Shown here: positions 38,129-49,283 of the stretch, piece by piece | Position numbering within the stretch: the first letter of the stretch is position 1 | How the letters are laid out: each line of letters opens with the position of its first letter | Origin: Ustilago trichophora | Lineage: Eukaryota > Basidiomycota > Ustilaginomycetes > Ustilaginales > Ustilaginaceae | Direction of reading: 5' to 3' | Length of the DNA stretch: 64,000 nt | Assembly (NCBI GenBank): GCA_900323505.1 | Contig: OOIN01000002.1 | Coordinates: 310,001-374,000, forward strand | The notes under the pieces: generated by a model | Told to the model about the DNA's origin: nothing | Databases searched by the model: none | Seen by the model: only the letters and a program-made list of their open reading frames with translations | Translations under genes and position numbers: made by a program

Positions 38129-41100
38129 ATGCAATACAATCCCGGCATATTTCCGCATGGTGCGGCGCCGCCAAACGATGCCGTTTATCACCAACAAATG
38201 CTCGCCTCATCCTCCAACTATCCTGCAGACTTGTCGATGCACATGCCCGCTCAGCAACAGGCCATGCCCTCAACATACTCAAATCCTGACATGTCTGGGC
38301 ACGTCGCTGATGCATCGGCAGATATCACAACTCAAGACGATGAGGGAGAAGGAGCTGGTAAAAGGCGGAGAGTACAGCGAGCCTGTGACGTGAGTATCCC
38401 TCCAGAATTAGCCGTCTATACATCAGCTTCATGAGCCAACAACTGATCTATCCATCCTCCCCACCTTCCGGTGATCGGCGAACAGACATGTCGAAAGAAA
38501 AAGGTTCGCTGCGATGGTCTTCAGCCAGAGAAAGGCGCTTGTTCCAATTGGTAAGTGACTCCCTTTGCCCCGATGTTTCTGGCCACACAGACGCCTTGAT
38601 GTTGACATGACAGACACGATTGTTTTGCCCAATTTGACATGCTTTCACTCGAACAGTGCCAATTATGGATACGAATGCACCTTTGTCGACGCCGCTCGAA
38701 AGCGTGCGCCGCCACGAAGCTACGTCGAGGCCATCGAGGCCCGCATTATCAAAATGGAACAGCTCATCGCCTCGCTCGCGCCCGGCGTCGACTTTACAGA
38801 TCGCATCGGCAAACCCATCAGAAGACCAGACGAAAAAGGCGACGACGCAACCACCGATGCACATCCCGTGCCAGACTCGAGTGCCATCAAACGCGATCAT
38901 CCTCTCTCTCCTGTCTCGCTCGACAGAGCCAACAGCCTCTGCGCACATGGTGCAACGCTCTCTCAGATGCTCTCGCCCTCTCACCTCAAGTCTCGCAGCA
39001 ACTCCGAGTCAGATAATGGACACGTCAGCGAGGATGATTCGGAGGACGACATTGCTTTCATCGAGAGCAGATTCGGCGATGTCAATCTGAGACCACAACC
39101 TATCGTCTCTTCTGCCTCTGCTTCCGCCGTTCACACTTTTGACAGCAGTCAGTCGGAGCGCATCATCGTCGGCGAGTCCACCAGAGCGGCTCCCGGCTCA
39201 GATGCAAACCCCACCCACAAGTTTATCGGCAAGGCCAGTGCCATGCATTCTTTGCCTCTCCTCGAAAGACTCAGCAGCAAAAGCTTTAGCGAACTTGGCA
39301 TCCATCCAAAAGGAGCGCGTCCAGAGTACTGGTCTGTCCCTTCTGGCTTCATCGATCCTCCCGGTGATCCCGCCGACGTTTCTTCCGCATGGCCCGCTTC
39401 CGATCTGGCCGACAAGCTCATCGACGCCTACTTTGGCCGTATGAACCGCGACTTTCCCGTCGTCAACGAAGCACAATTCCGCCACGAATACAACAAATGC
39501 CCAGAGCTTCGCAAAGATCCAGTGTGGCTTGCGCTCGCTTTTGGCGTCTTCATGGTCGGCAGTCATTACGTCCTTGACGACCGGGTCCAGGCCTCCCCGG
39601 ATGACAAGCATTCACGAGGCATGATTTGGTGGCAAGCCGCAAAGGTCCTCTTGTACCGTAACATACGCGTTCAAAAGCCCCTCGTTCACATACAGTGCTT
39701 CCTCCTCTCAACTCTCTTCCAACTCGGCCTCCCCATCTCTGCATCCGCCGCCTGGCTCCACCTCGGTGGTGCCATCCGCGTTCTACTCGACGTCGGAGCC
39801 CACCGAAAACAGACTGCCAAGAAGCTTGGTCTCTCCCGAGTTGAAGAAGAGACTTACAAGCGCCTCTTCTGGGTCGCGTACAGTCTCGATCGCGAAACCG
39901 CATCTTCCCTTGGAAGGCCTATCATGCTTCAAGATGAGGACATTGATGTAGAGCTCCCCATCGATGTCGACGACGACGTACTCTTCAACACTCCAGAGGG
40001 ACAGCCCCTGCCCAAGCAGCCTGCTGACAAACCTGCGCTTATCAACGGCTTCCTGTGTTCGCTGCGCCTCGACGAGATCGTCGGACGTACGCTCAAGACC
40101 GTATATTCGCTGCACAAGACCAAGGTCCGATTCGGCATCAACTCGAAAGAGTGGGACGAAAGACTCGTTACCGAGATCGATTCGGCGCTCAACATCTGGC
40201 TCGACACGGTGCCGCAGCATCTCCGCTACGATCCTCACGAGCCCAACGACGAGTGGCTAATGCAATCCTCACTTCTTTACTCCAAATATTACAATTGCCA
40301 GCTCTTGGTGCATCGCCCCTTTATTCCAGCAAAGAAAGGTACCAGCGAGCACTCGATCCTCAACTTTCCCTCGCTCGCTATCTGCACCAATGCGGCACGC
40401 AGCATCAGCCACCTCATCCAAAATCTCAAGGAACGTGACTTGCACAACAATGTCGGCATTCCCGTCGCCTTCCGGTCAGTCTCTGCTAGCAGTATTCTCC
40501 TCATGGTCGTGTGGGGCGCCAAGCGCAACGGTGGAAGGGTCTCGAGCTCTGCCTCTACGGATTTACGCCGCTCGATTGATGTGTTGCGGTCCATGGAGAA
40601 CCACTGGCAATTCTGCGGCAAGGCTGTTGATATCCTCGAGTCCATCATGACTTCGACACATGTCAGCGTTCCTCGAAACGCTTCTCAGACCGAGCAGGGC
40701 ATCAAGCGATCGCGCGACGGAGCAGAAGTGGAAGAAGGCAAAATCGAAGATGGGCCTTTATCGGCAGAGCACGCTGGTGCACAGGGGGCAAACAACGCGA
40801 GTAGTGCTCACATTAAAAGCGGACGCAAGGCTCAGAGCAAGGCGAGAGCGGCGCACTCCGGGAGCGCAGACGGTCAGCCACTGGCTCCGGAGGCACGACA
40901 GCTGCCGTTGTCCACGGTTCAGCTCGCTACTATGACTCCACAGTCTAGCGCAGAACAATCGCCTTCGTCCGGCAATCATGACGGCAAGCCCATGGCGCAA
41001 CCAGGCGCGGACGGCAACCAGGTTCTGTTTGGCGATCCTTTTGGACCCAGAACGCCCCAGCCAGCATCGCGTGCCCGTATGTCATCTCTTAGCGGTGCCT

Positions 41101-41579
41101 CTGGCATTCCCGCATCTCTCTCGCTTGGCCTCGTGACTCCATCGGCTACCCAGTGGGTCAATGGCACTGAACAAGACTATCTCCATGGCCCACACTCTCA
41201 ATCGACATCTTTCCAATCAGTACCCGCCATTACTCCCTCCATCTTTGACAACCTCGGATTGCCAGGAAATTCGGATGACATCATGGCAGCCAATATTGGC
41301 AACATGCCAGACATGTCCCAATTTGGCTTTGCTTCCGGGAGCAACACGGGCTTCGGTGTCAACGGCGATGTTTTCAGTGGTCTTGATCAGTTTTACACGG
41401 GCCAAAACGTGCAGGGCAACTACGAGTCTAACGGGCAAGGCTCGCATGCCAACACTCCGCAGTCTGACGGAAGCAATGGCCTTGCCAATTACGCTTTTGA
41501 GCTGCTGCAAAAGCAGAGCGTTTGGAACTTGGACGATGACTCGCTCACGTTCCTGCAGCAAAAGGGTCAGCAGCACTAA
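38129..41579 (+). CDS. Zn2Cys6 fungal transcription factor
   Basis: Three exons encode 1082 residues: 38129-38389, 38486-38550, 38657-41579, with GTGAGT and GTAAGT donors and CAG acceptors. Only the splice restores the zinc cluster: RACD | TCRKKKVRC, then GACSNC and ANYGYEC, giving spacing C-x2-C-x6-C-x9-C-x2-C-x6-C at about residues 86-116. RKRAPPRSYVEAIEAR and the following heptads form the usual linker and coiled-coil dimer. The fungal-specific regulatory domain spans about 355-660 (DAYFGRMNRDFPVVNE, RLFWVAYSLDRETAS, GRPIMLQDEDIDVELP). The Ser/Asn/Gln-rich tail is probably activating. It is a nuclear DNA-binding regulator, by eye similar to the XlnR/Cat8-like carbon-use group; targets are unknown. 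The 13-nt-scale accuracy of splice sites is supported by the perfect cluster. Confidence 0.93.
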
Positions 41580-41927
41580 AGACTGACCTCGTCAACGTGA
41601 GGTTTTCTTGGCCCATCAGGACCGAAGACCGAGCAAAAGCAAAGAGTGATATGGGCACAAGGTAGTCAGGGTGACGCGAGTGTATTTTGTTTGCTGTATC
41701 TGCATCTGTAATCTTGTCAATCCGGCATCAACCTCTTGATGCTTCTTCAATACCACCTCTTTCTTCCCACAGGACGAGCTGCAAAGGCCGTCAGGTCACG
41801 ATCGCTGGATTTGAACCGAAACGCGCACACACACACTCGCGCACTAACCTAGTGAGCCATCAACACTTGCATTGAAGCAAGCAAACAGCGAAGGATGGTA
41901 TAATTGCTGCAAAGGAGCGAAAGACAA
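41580..41927. other. Intergenic between convergent genes
   Basis: About 350 bases between the Zn2Cys6 gene and SPT3. It contains a (CA)n stretch near 41826-41836 and, on the minus strand, words resembling Pol III A and B boxes (41848-41859 and 41807-41817). No stable tRNA fold could be drawn. Confidence 0.5.
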
Positions 41928-43286
41928 TTAGATAACAAAGACTCTTGTTCTGCGTAAGCCGCCTGGGCCAGCGGAACCTCTGATACCGGTTGACAGTGCT
42001 GGAGGGTGTCTTCGTTGCAGTCGTGCAAATGCCTCTTGAATGTGGGATGCGAGTAGAGGTGTTTCGACGGATGGAGGAAGGGTGAAGAGGGTGCATAGTT
42101 CGTCGTCTGTTGGTTTGGGACCATGTTCTGAATCTGATGCGTCTGACTCGGCTTCAGGTTTCGAAGGCGAGGTGGTGATGGTTCGGTCGGCAGAAGTGGT
42201 AGCCGTTTCATCTGCGTCGATCGTGTCTAGACTTGTGGATTCGATTCTGGGCTTTTTCTCACCGGCATTACTATCTGTGTTGGTGGGAGTAACTGTGCTT
42301 TCGTCAAGCTTGCGTTTTCCCACAGCACCTCCTGTTGTGATTGCTGTGGATGGTGCTGCTGTTGCTGCTATGTTGGAGCTGGTAGGTGCAGAAGAGGTTG
42401 ATGACGCCAAGCTCCGTGCTTGCCCCTGTTGTTGCTGCAGATCAGCCTTGACTCTCGCCGCTTCTTGTTCCTCCAGTGCTTTTTTAATCGCTACTGCACC
42501 GACGCAAAGTTCTCTGACCACTTCAAACGCCAAGAATCCCAAAATGTCGATGATGTCGTCGTTGGGCTTGACGTCGAGATAGGCGTTTGAGTTGATAAAC
42601 TCGCGAAACTTTTTGCTCTTGCGGAAGGTGAAACTGGCCTGTCTACATTCAGAGTAATGGACATACTCCTCTCGGGTCATACGCCTCGTTGCTTCATCGG
42701 CATCTTTGAGTCGCTGCATGGACGCTTCGTGCGCTTCGAGATCGTCATCATCCTCCTCTTCTTCGCCGTCTGCGTTGGGGAGTGCAAGAACGTGTTCAGA
42801 GTAGATCGAAGAGATCTCCCACGGAAGCCGAATCTTCATCTTGGTCGCCTTCATGTTCGGACCGTCCATGGAAGTGGGATCGTCGAGCGCGTCCATCTCG
42901 GTTGCTCCGCCGGGAGCTCCGCCGCTATCGCCGCTGTCTTTGGCGTTCTTGCGGACGTCCTTCCAGCTGAGATATGTGCGAAGTCGATTGACTTTTGCTC
43001 GATCATATCGGATGAGGAAAATGAGATCTTCGGGCGAGAGATACTTGGATGCACGTCGTTGTGCAAGTCGACGAGATTGGATGATCATCTCGATGGTTTG
43101 ACTGCGGACAATGTCTTCGACCAGTTTGGTGACCTCGGGGGCCGGATCGACAACGTCGGCAAATACGAACATCATTTGGGAGATCTCGACCTGGTAGCGG
43201 TACTCGGGAGCAGGGGCGTCGAGAGCGTCGGCCTCCATGCCGGGGCCGGGGAAGGCGGATGACGGGCCGGGAGTGGTCTTTGACAT
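41928..43286 (-). CDS. SPT3: SAGA subunit Spt3
   Basis: This 452-residue nuclear protein has two histone-fold regions, as Spt3 does. The first is near residues 28-115 (YRYQVEISQMMFVFADVVDP, TKLVEDIVRSQTIEMI, LSPEDLIFLIRYDRAKVNRL) and the second near 230-300 (FREFINSNAYLDVKPNDDII, ILGFLAFEVVRELC). Between them is LPWEISSIYSEHV and an acidic EEEEDDDD run. Spt3 helps SAGA deliver TBP to promoters. The C-terminal 150 residues are a Ser/Thr/Ala-rich tail not found in yeast Spt3 (337 residues), ending in a basic GLRRTRVFVI. No intron is needed; the start at 43286 is the first ATG and close to the conserved domain. Confidence 0.93.
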   Translation of the reverse strand: MSKTTPGPSSAFPGPGMEADALDAPAPEYRYQVEISQMMFVFADVVDPAPEVTKLVEDIVRSQTIEMIIQSRRLAQRRASKYLSPEDLIFLIRYDRAKVNRLRTYLSWKDVRKNAKDSGDSGGAPGGATEMDALDDPTSMDGPNMKATKMKIRLPWEISSIYSEHVLALPNADGEEEEDDDDLEAHEASMQRLKDADEATRRMTREEYVHYSECRQASFTFRKSKKFREFINSNAYLDVKPNDDIIDILGFLAFEVVRELCVGAVAIKKALEEQEAARVKADLQQQQGQARSLASSTSSAPTSSNIAATAAPSTAITTGGAVGKRKLDESTVTPTNTDSNAGEKKPRIESTSLDTIDADETATTSADRTITTSPSKPEAESDASDSEHGPKPTDDELCTLFTLPPSVETPLLASHIQEAFARLQRRHPPALSTGIRGSAGPGGLRRTRVFVI

Positions 43287-43745
43287 GATGAGCGAAGATA
43301 AAGAGACTACAGGGTGTTGTGAGGCGGAATCACTGCAGTACCGCGGATGAACTTTACGCTTCTCGAAAAGTATCGAGCTACTTGTTCGACTCGCAAGATT
43401 GCGAAGGGACGGTCAGAGCGGGGCGATGATTAGGAGGGGTGGGATGCGGTATGCTGTTTGATGTTGGAGAAGGTCGGTGGGAAAGAGTGACTGCAGGTGA
43501 ACCCTGGCTGCCAATCAAGGCTCCTCCGAAACTTAACAATACAGAGAATATTCTAAAGCGTGTTAGACTATCGGTTTCGGCGGCAGGCGATTGATAGATG
43601 ACCCAGGCCCTCTCGGAAGAATGCACACATGAGCTTGAAGCATGGTTCGAATAACTGATCGTTCAGACTGAGTTAATGGTAGAAATACAATAAATGAATG
43701 AATAGTCATCATCTTTGTTCGGTTTCCGAAGGTCGCAACTCGGGA
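43287..43745. other. Intergenic, SPT3 promoter / PTC7 3' end
   Basis: About 0.46 kb between two minus-strand genes; nothing else is recognised. Confidence 0.5.
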
Positions 43746-45026
43746 TCAGCGCTCGATTACAAGGCAGCAGACGAGGGCTACATCATCGATCTTTCCACCG
43801 GGAAAGTGAATGCCATACCTGGCCGCTTCCCTCTCAAAGGGACTCTGCTTGGTGGTCGAGTTCTGGCAGATCTTTGCATACTCGACCAAATTGGTCGCCA
43901 GCACCTGGACAAACTCCTTGTCTTCCTCCAAGCTATCTCCCTTCTCGCCCACTTTGCCGCTCTCGGCCTGTCTCGCTGCGTAGCTCGCGTGATGCTTCTC
44001 CTTGATGAATTTGGCAAATTGTGGAATCTCGATCTTGGCATCTACATTGTCGAAGAGGCCGTCGGTGCCTACAATGATGAGATCGCCGTGTTGGAGGGTG
44101 CATTCCCACGCAGCGGCGTCTTTGGGAGTGTTGGAAATGGAGCCTTCCTGCATCCATTCTTTAGGGAGTTTGGCAAGTTGGAGCGGGGTGTTGAATCCGA
44201 GTTGCTGGGGAGGGGAGGCATGGAAGACACCCTGTTTTCCAGTACCTTGGCGGAGAATGACAAAACCCGAATCACCAAGGTTGGCTGATCGGAGGGCGCC
44301 ATTCGAGGAGTCCATAGTGAGGATACAAGCTGTTGCACTGCCTGCGACGACGAGAGGCTCCTTGAGGACGTGCTCGAATGCTTCGGCGAGGATGCGGTTG
44401 GGTGCGACGCCAGTGTCCGGATTTGCTGACGCGGAAGCAGCAGACTTGGACGAGTAAAACATGAGCGCTTGCGAAAAGAGCGAGGGGTCGATTCCATTCT
44501 CAGTCCACCCACCTACACCGTCCGCTACACCGATAGCTACATCTCCAGCAGTGCCCATGGATGTGCACATGAGCGAGTCTTCTCCCGCCTCGCCTCCTCG
44601 CAGAAGCTCATCGCGCCATCGACCGATCTCACTGTCCGCAGGGAAGCCAATCTGAGCCTTCTTCGCCGGCCCTTCTTCCTCATTGATTGAGGCAGAGGAG
44701 GAAGAGTCGCCTTCCGGTGGCAGGTCTTCAGGATGGCGAGGTTTGCCTTGAAATGCATACGCTGTGAGGAACTGGAAAGGCTGCTGCGAAGCTCGTGGCG
44801 GTCCAGTTGTGAAGGTTCGCCGCAACCGCAAGGAAGAGACCGCCGCTGATGAAGAGGAGGAGGCTGTCTGTGTGCGGGTCCTGTTCAAGACTGTTGTGCT
44901 GAGTTGCCGCAATGACGCTCCACTTGACAGAGTGCGAGGAAGCGGCTTCAATGATGCATTGTTGATACGGCTGTGTGCAATGCGAATGGGCATGCGCAAC
45001 GATGCAGGACCACCTGTGGACAACAT
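43746..45026 (-). CDS. PTC7: Mitochondrial PP2C-type phosphatase Ptc7
   Basis: The 426-residue protein is a metal-dependent Ser/Thr phosphatase of the PP2C/SpoIIE-like class. A Arg/Ser-rich N-terminus of about 80 residues without acids fits mitochondrial import. The metal-binding GVADGVGGW, the LGDSGFVILR strand, the GTDGLFDNV motif and the terminal DDVALVCC are those of Ptc7, which in yeast dephosphorylates the coenzyme Q protein Coq7 and other mitochondrial targets. The catalytic domain opens with GEDSLMC. No intron is seen here; whether the gene also has a spliced and an unspliced form as in yeast PTC7 cannot be told. The start is the first ATG in frame. Confidence 0.92.
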   Translation of the reverse strand: MLSTGGPASLRMPIRIAHSRINNASLKPLPRTLSSGASLRQLSTTVLNRTRTQTASSSSSAAVSSLRLRRTFTTGPPRASQQPFQFLTAYAFQGKPRHPEDLPPEGDSSSSASINEEEGPAKKAQIGFPADSEIGRWRDELLRGGEAGEDSLMCTSMGTAGDVAIGVADGVGGWTENGIDPSLFSQALMFYSSKSAASASANPDTGVAPNRILAEAFEHVLKEPLVVAGSATACILTMDSSNGALRSANLGDSGFVILRQGTGKQGVFHASPPQQLGFNTPLQLAKLPKEWMQEGSISNTPKDAAAWECTLQHGDLIIVGTDGLFDNVDAKIEIPQFAKFIKEKHHASYAARQAESGKVGEKGDSLEEDKEFVQVLATNLVEYAKICQNSTTKQSPFEREAARYGIHFPGGKIDDVALVCCLVIER

Positions 45027-45748
45027 GTCTGCTCGTCTAATGTCACGATTTGTCCTACGTCCGAGGGCGAGACGATAAGTCGGAGCCTGTCTTTCCTGTT
45101 GTGTCTCTCAGAGGTATTACGGGGCTGCCGAGGTTCAGTGCAACGGGTTCTTCAGTGGCGTCGGAATTGGATAGGTCCGATGCGAGGAGTTGATGGTGAT
45201 GATCACTATGGGAAGGAGGCAAGGCCTAACGGTAATGAACACGACAAGGCATCGATGCTACGGCTCTCTGATCTCCGTAATTTCGTCTGGTTGCGCTGTG
45301 CCGCAAAGAAACCCAAAAATTTCCCTCGCTTGGGAAAAAAGAGGAAAAGTACAATACACCACGCGGGGAAGCAACACGCGAATTTTGACTTGCTCTACCA
45401 GTGTCATGCCGTAAACTTGTGACACTTTTGCTTTCGAAAATCGGGAATGCACTTTGATGCACAGACAGCTTCGGCCGTGCGCTGGGCGAGAATAAGAAAT
45501 GCCGGTCAATCACAGCGTCAGGGCTGTGTTACGCTTTTGACAGCAAAGCTTGGCATGTGCTTAATATCGAAGAACGCCGATGGGCCAACTCATTTTTACT
45601 TTCCCTTCTCGACCATCAATCCAGCAGACCCTCTCGAGGCCGATTGCTACCGACCGTCTATCTTCAGCAACTTAAAGTTAGATGAGGGTACAAGCACGTC
45701 AAGTCGATTCATTGCTCTGACGAGTCTCGCACGGCCCACTTCGGAGAC
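45027..45748. other. Intergenic, divergent promoters of PTC7 and the phosphoesterase
   Basis: About 0.7 kb. Nothing beyond short unsupported frames is seen. Confidence 0.5.
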
Positions 45749-47545
45749 ATGTCAGGCTTTGTCTCTTCCCTGCGAGGCGTCGAGGCCGTGCAACGGCTCC
45801 TTCACTTCCTTGCTGGGTCAACCCACGTTACCACCTTTCGCCTGCTATGGCTGGCGCTACTGTTTTATGGAGAGAGAGCGGTCTTTCACAATGCAGCCAA
45901 CAATTGCCAGTGGCCGGTCCCATCCGCCTCATCTTCAAACGGAGCCACAGCGGCAGTCCACATCCTTCTCGTGACCGACCCACAAATCATCGATCGTGAC
46001 ACATATCCGGATCTGCCCTTTTCTAGTTTGCTTTATCCAATCGTGCGTCATTTCTCGGACAATTATCTTAGAAATGCCTGGACCGCTCTTGCCGTCAACC
46101 CGAACAAGTGGCTGCACCATGGACACATTCTTCCACCTGAACAGGAAGCGCAACGTCGATCGTCGTCACGGTCGGGATTGGTGCAGCCGCCCGATGGCGT
46201 GGTGTGGATGGGCGATCTGACCGATGGTGGCAGACGGGGTCGCTCTGATGCTGAGTGGACGGCGTTGGTCAAGCGCTTTCATAACATTTTTTGGAGGCCA
46301 AGGGAAGCCAATTGGGAAGCACTCCACTCAACTCTCAGCACCACACGGCAGCTCATCGTGCCCCGCACGTCGGCGAGTATGTTTATTCCCACCATCTATC
46401 TCTCCGGTAATCACGACATCGGGCTTCCAGGCTCCTCGGCGGGACACCGTGTCGACGCACTGGCGAGCGAGGATGCCATCGAGCGTTTCAATCGCGACTT
46501 TGGTATGAAAATTGACGGAGGTGGGTTTGTGGTCAAAGAGCGGAACTCGTTCAAGCAGCTGAGCCTCAACGGCCGCGTCCTCATCTCCACGGATATATCG
46601 CTTGGGGCTACTCACGAGTTGATCCTCGTCAACGCGCAGGATCTGGTAGGCATGGAGCGGCAAGGTGGGGGACCGTTCGACACCCGACTTGGCTCCGATC
46701 ATCCAGGCAAACTCGACGGTCAGCTAGGAGATAACGCACACAATGCTTACAAGGAGACTTACGAATTTGTCGAGTCTATCAGAAGCGGCAGCATAAATGT
46801 ACCTCGAGTGCTTCTCACTCACGTACCGCTGCATAGACAAGAGGGAACTTCTTGCAACGATGTGGCGAGATCAGCTCAGCATGGAGTAACAAGAGAATCA
46901 AATCGAGCTCTCCATCAAGGGACAGATCGAGGCTCAACCTACCAGAACATGGTTTCGTCCTCTGTGACGGACTGGGTGCTACAATGTATCGACCCGTTGG
47001 CCGTCTTTAGCGGCGACGATCACGATCATTGCGAACATCGTCACACCAGGATCAGTAGCAACACGCCCATTGCCACAATCGTCGACGGATTCAAAGCGGA
47101 CGAGATCCCTGAACTAACCGTCAAGTCAGTATCGATGACAGAAGGCGTACGAAAGCCAGGCTTTGCTCGTCTGAGTTTATTCTCCCCGCCATCCTCCGTA
47201 TCGTCCAGCTCTGAGCAACACGCAGCGATGGCATACACTCCGTGCCTCTTGCCCGATCAAATCGCTATTTGGACTCAAGTCTATCTCCCATTCTTTGTCG
47301 TAAGCCTGGTTGGGCTCTTTGTCTGGCCACAATACTCGCAAAGTGGGTCGGACGCGGCAGGATACCTCCCACTCAACGACCAGCGTAAGAGGGATGACGA
47401 TGTTCCGCCAATCGTAAGCGAGCGCGGGATGAACCATGCAATATCGAGCAGAAGCACAGCGCGAGGGTGGAGGCAAGACGTGCTAGCGGTGGTCATTGTT
47501 GCATTGCCTTTCTGGATCTTCTGCCAGACTCATTTCTTATTTTAA
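45749..47545 (+). CDS. Metallophosphoesterase of the Ted1/Cdc1/PGAP5 family
   Basis: This 598-residue ER membrane protein belongs to the calcineurin-like phosphoesterases that trim ethanolamine phosphate from GPI anchors so that GPI proteins can leave the ER. The metal-ligand motifs appear in order: LLVTDPQII (the DPQ form usual for this family), WMGDLTDGGR, LSGNHDIG, LLTHVPLHR and FSGDDHDHC. A hydrophobic N-terminal segment (FRLLWLALLFYG) and two membrane segments near the C-terminus (about 515-535 and 575-595) place the catalytic domain in the lumen. The Ted1/Cdc1/PGAP5 paralogues cannot be separated by eye. The gene is intact, with no intron. Confidence 0.88.
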   Translation: MSGFVSSLRGVEAVQRLLHFLAGSTHVTTFRLLWLALLFYGERAVFHNAANNCQWPVPSASSSNGATAAVHILLVTDPQIIDRDTYPDLPFSSLLYPIVRHFSDNYLRNAWTALAVNPNKWLHHGHILPPEQEAQRRSSSRSGLVQPPDGVVWMGDLTDGGRRGRSDAEWTALVKRFHNIFWRPREANWEALHSTLSTTRQLIVPRTSASMFIPTIYLSGNHDIGLPGSSAGHRVDALASEDAIERFNRDFGMKIDGGGFVVKERNSFKQLSLNGRVLISTDISLGATHELILVNAQDLVGMERQGGGPFDTRLGSDHPGKLDGQLGDNAHNAYKETYEFVESIRSGSINVPRVLLTHVPLHRQEGTSCNDVARSAQHGVTRESNRALHQGTDRGSTYQNMVSSSVTDWVLQCIDPLAVFSGDDHDHCEHRHTRISSNTPIATIVDGFKADEIPELTVKSVSMTEGVRKPGFARLSLFSPPSSVSSSSEQHAAMAYTPCLLPDQIAIWTQVYLPFFVVSLVGLFVWPQYSQSGSDAAGYLPLNDQRKRDDDVPPIVSERGMNHAISSRSTARGWRQDVLAVVIVALPFWIFCQTHFLF

Positions 47546-47777
47546 TGGACACTATGGAAGGTTGCTGCATCGTACAGCATACCAATATACCACGTTTGTA
47601 CTTAATCATCGAATCACCAACGGATCAATTCAACGGAATGCTGGATTCACGGAACGAAACAGTCCGGAGCGAACAAGAAGGGAGACCATAATGCCAAGTC
47701 GAGAAGATGCGGGGTATCCAGCAAGGCTTTGAAGGCACTTGCACAAGAAGCAGATGTCGTCATTCAATCGACGGTGC

Positions 47778-49283
47778 TCAAGCCCAGATGGGATCAACAA
47801 TGAGAGGTCCTTTGCCCACAGCGTGTACCTTGAAACCGACGTTGCGGAGCACCTTTGCATCAACAATGCCTCTTCCGTCAAACACGAAAGCAGGCTTCTT
47901 CATGCTCCTATAGATCTCATCCCAGTCCTGAGCGGTTGCGTCTCTGAACTCGTCCCATTCGGTGCAGATGATGACTGCCTCGGCATCCTCGCACGCCTCC
48001 TTCATCGAGCTGGCAATCTTAATCTGTTGTTTGACATTCTCCGCATCATCGATGACGCCTGGCTCGGTCAGATCGAGCATGATCTGGTTTGTAGTCACCT
48101 TGGGGTCGTAAATCGAGATGATGGCTCGTTCCTGACGGAAGTACTTGCAGAGGGTGATTGCGGCCGACTCGCGAGTGTCTCCAGTGTCCTTCTTGAAGGC
48201 GAAGCCCAGGACGGCAATCTTCTTCATGGTGATGGTATTGAAAAGCGTGGAAACGACTTTGCGGGCGAAGCGAGATTTCGAGTATTCATTCATCTTGATC
48301 ACCTGATGCCAGTAATCTGCAACCTCGCTCAAACCTAGCGATTCGGAGAGGTAGACGAGGTTGAGAATGTCCTTTTGGAAGCAACTGCCCCCGAAACCGA
48401 CGGAGGCTTTCAGGAACTTGGGTCCGATACGGGCGTCCAACCCACACGCATGGGCCACTTCGTCGACGTCGGCACCTGTAGCCTCGCAAATAGCAGATAG
48501 CGAATTGATGCTAGAGATACGCTGTGCGAGCAGCGCATTGGCAGCCAGTTTGCTGAGTTCCGAGGACCACAGACCGGTCTCGTAAATCTTGGAAGGGTCG
48601 ACCCAGTTCTGATACACCTCGCTGAGCGCTTTCGCCGCCGCCTTGCCTTGTGCTGTGTCGAGCGAGCCGATGAGGACGCGGTCTGGCGCCATCAAGTCAC
48701 GAATTGCGGTACCTTCCGCCAAGAACTCTGGATTGGAGAGGATCTGGAACGAGATGAGCGTGCCGTCGGCCGTGTAGCTCGAGTTGGACTCGAGAATGGT
48801 CCTCATGCTTGCTGCTGTTCGGCATGGTACGGTGGATTTTTCGACAATGATTTTGGAGCTGGTGGCCACAGAGGCAATGCGACGGGTGGATGCTTCGACG
48901 TAGTGCAGGTCAGCGGCGAAGCCCTTGCCCACACCAGAGGTCTTTGTGGGGGTGTTGACCGAGACAAAGATCAGATCAGCTTCCTGAATAGCGGCATCGA
49001 TGTCGGTAGAGAAGAACAGGTTGCGGCCACGGCACTGGCGCACGACCTCGTCGAGTCCGGGTTCAAAGACGGGGAGAACGTCCGAGTTCCACGCAGCGAT
49101 GCGAACGGGGTTGACATCGACGATGATGACCTTGATGTGAGGACACTTGAGCGCGATCACAGAGCAGGTGGGACCACCAACGTAACCTGCACCGATGCAG
49201 CAGATAGTGCGGACTTGCGTGGGAACAGATTGAACATGGTGTTGGCTGGAAGAACCATTGGCGTGGAGCACTGGAGCGGGCAT
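47778..49283 (-). CDS. UGD1: UDP-glucose 6-dehydrogenase
   Basis: This 501-residue enzyme oxidises UDP-glucose to UDP-glucuronate with two NAD, supplying the precursor for glucuronate- and xylose-containing polysaccharides. The NAD loop [15 protein letters not shown] is near residue 26, TPTK and STVP follow, and the catalytic Cys is in [14 protein letters not shown]. The central helix domain ([20 protein letters not shown]) and the C-terminal UDP-binding domain ([24 protein letters not shown]) are complete. I chose the ATG at 49283 ([10 protein letters not shown]), which gives the normal length. The frame is open upstream to 49565, but that part is rich in Phe and Ser and reads like translated leader. 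Confidence 0.95.
   Translation of the reverse strand: MPAPVLHANGSSSQHHVQSVPTQVRTICCIGAGYVGGPTCSVIALKCPHIKVIIVDVNPVRIAAWNSDVLPVFEPGLDEVVRQCRGRNLFFSTDIDAAIQEADLIFVSVNTPTKTSGVGKGFAADLHYVEASTRRIASVATSSKIIVEKSTVPCRTAASMRTILESNSSYTADGTLISFQILSNPEFLAEGTAIRDLMAPDRVLIGSLDTAQGKAAAKALSEVYQNWVDPSKIYETGLWSSELSKLAANALLAQRISSINSLSAICEATGADVDEVAHACGLDARIGPKFLKASVGFGGSCFQKDILNLVYLSESLGLSEVADYWHQVIKMNEYSKSRFARKVVSTLFNTITMKKIAVLGFAFKKDTGDTRESAAITLCKYFRQERAIISIYDPKVTTNQIMLDLTEPGVIDDAENVKQQIKIASSMKEACEDAEAVIICTEWDEFRDATAQDWDEIYRSMKKPAFVFDGRGIVDAKVLRNVGFKVHAVGKGPLIVDPIWA

Noticed and set aside
41800..41870. A canonical tRNA gene on the minus strand
   Set aside because: Despite A- and B-box matches the T stem has at least two mismatches, the acceptor ends do not pair and no T-run follows; kept only as a low-interest finding.
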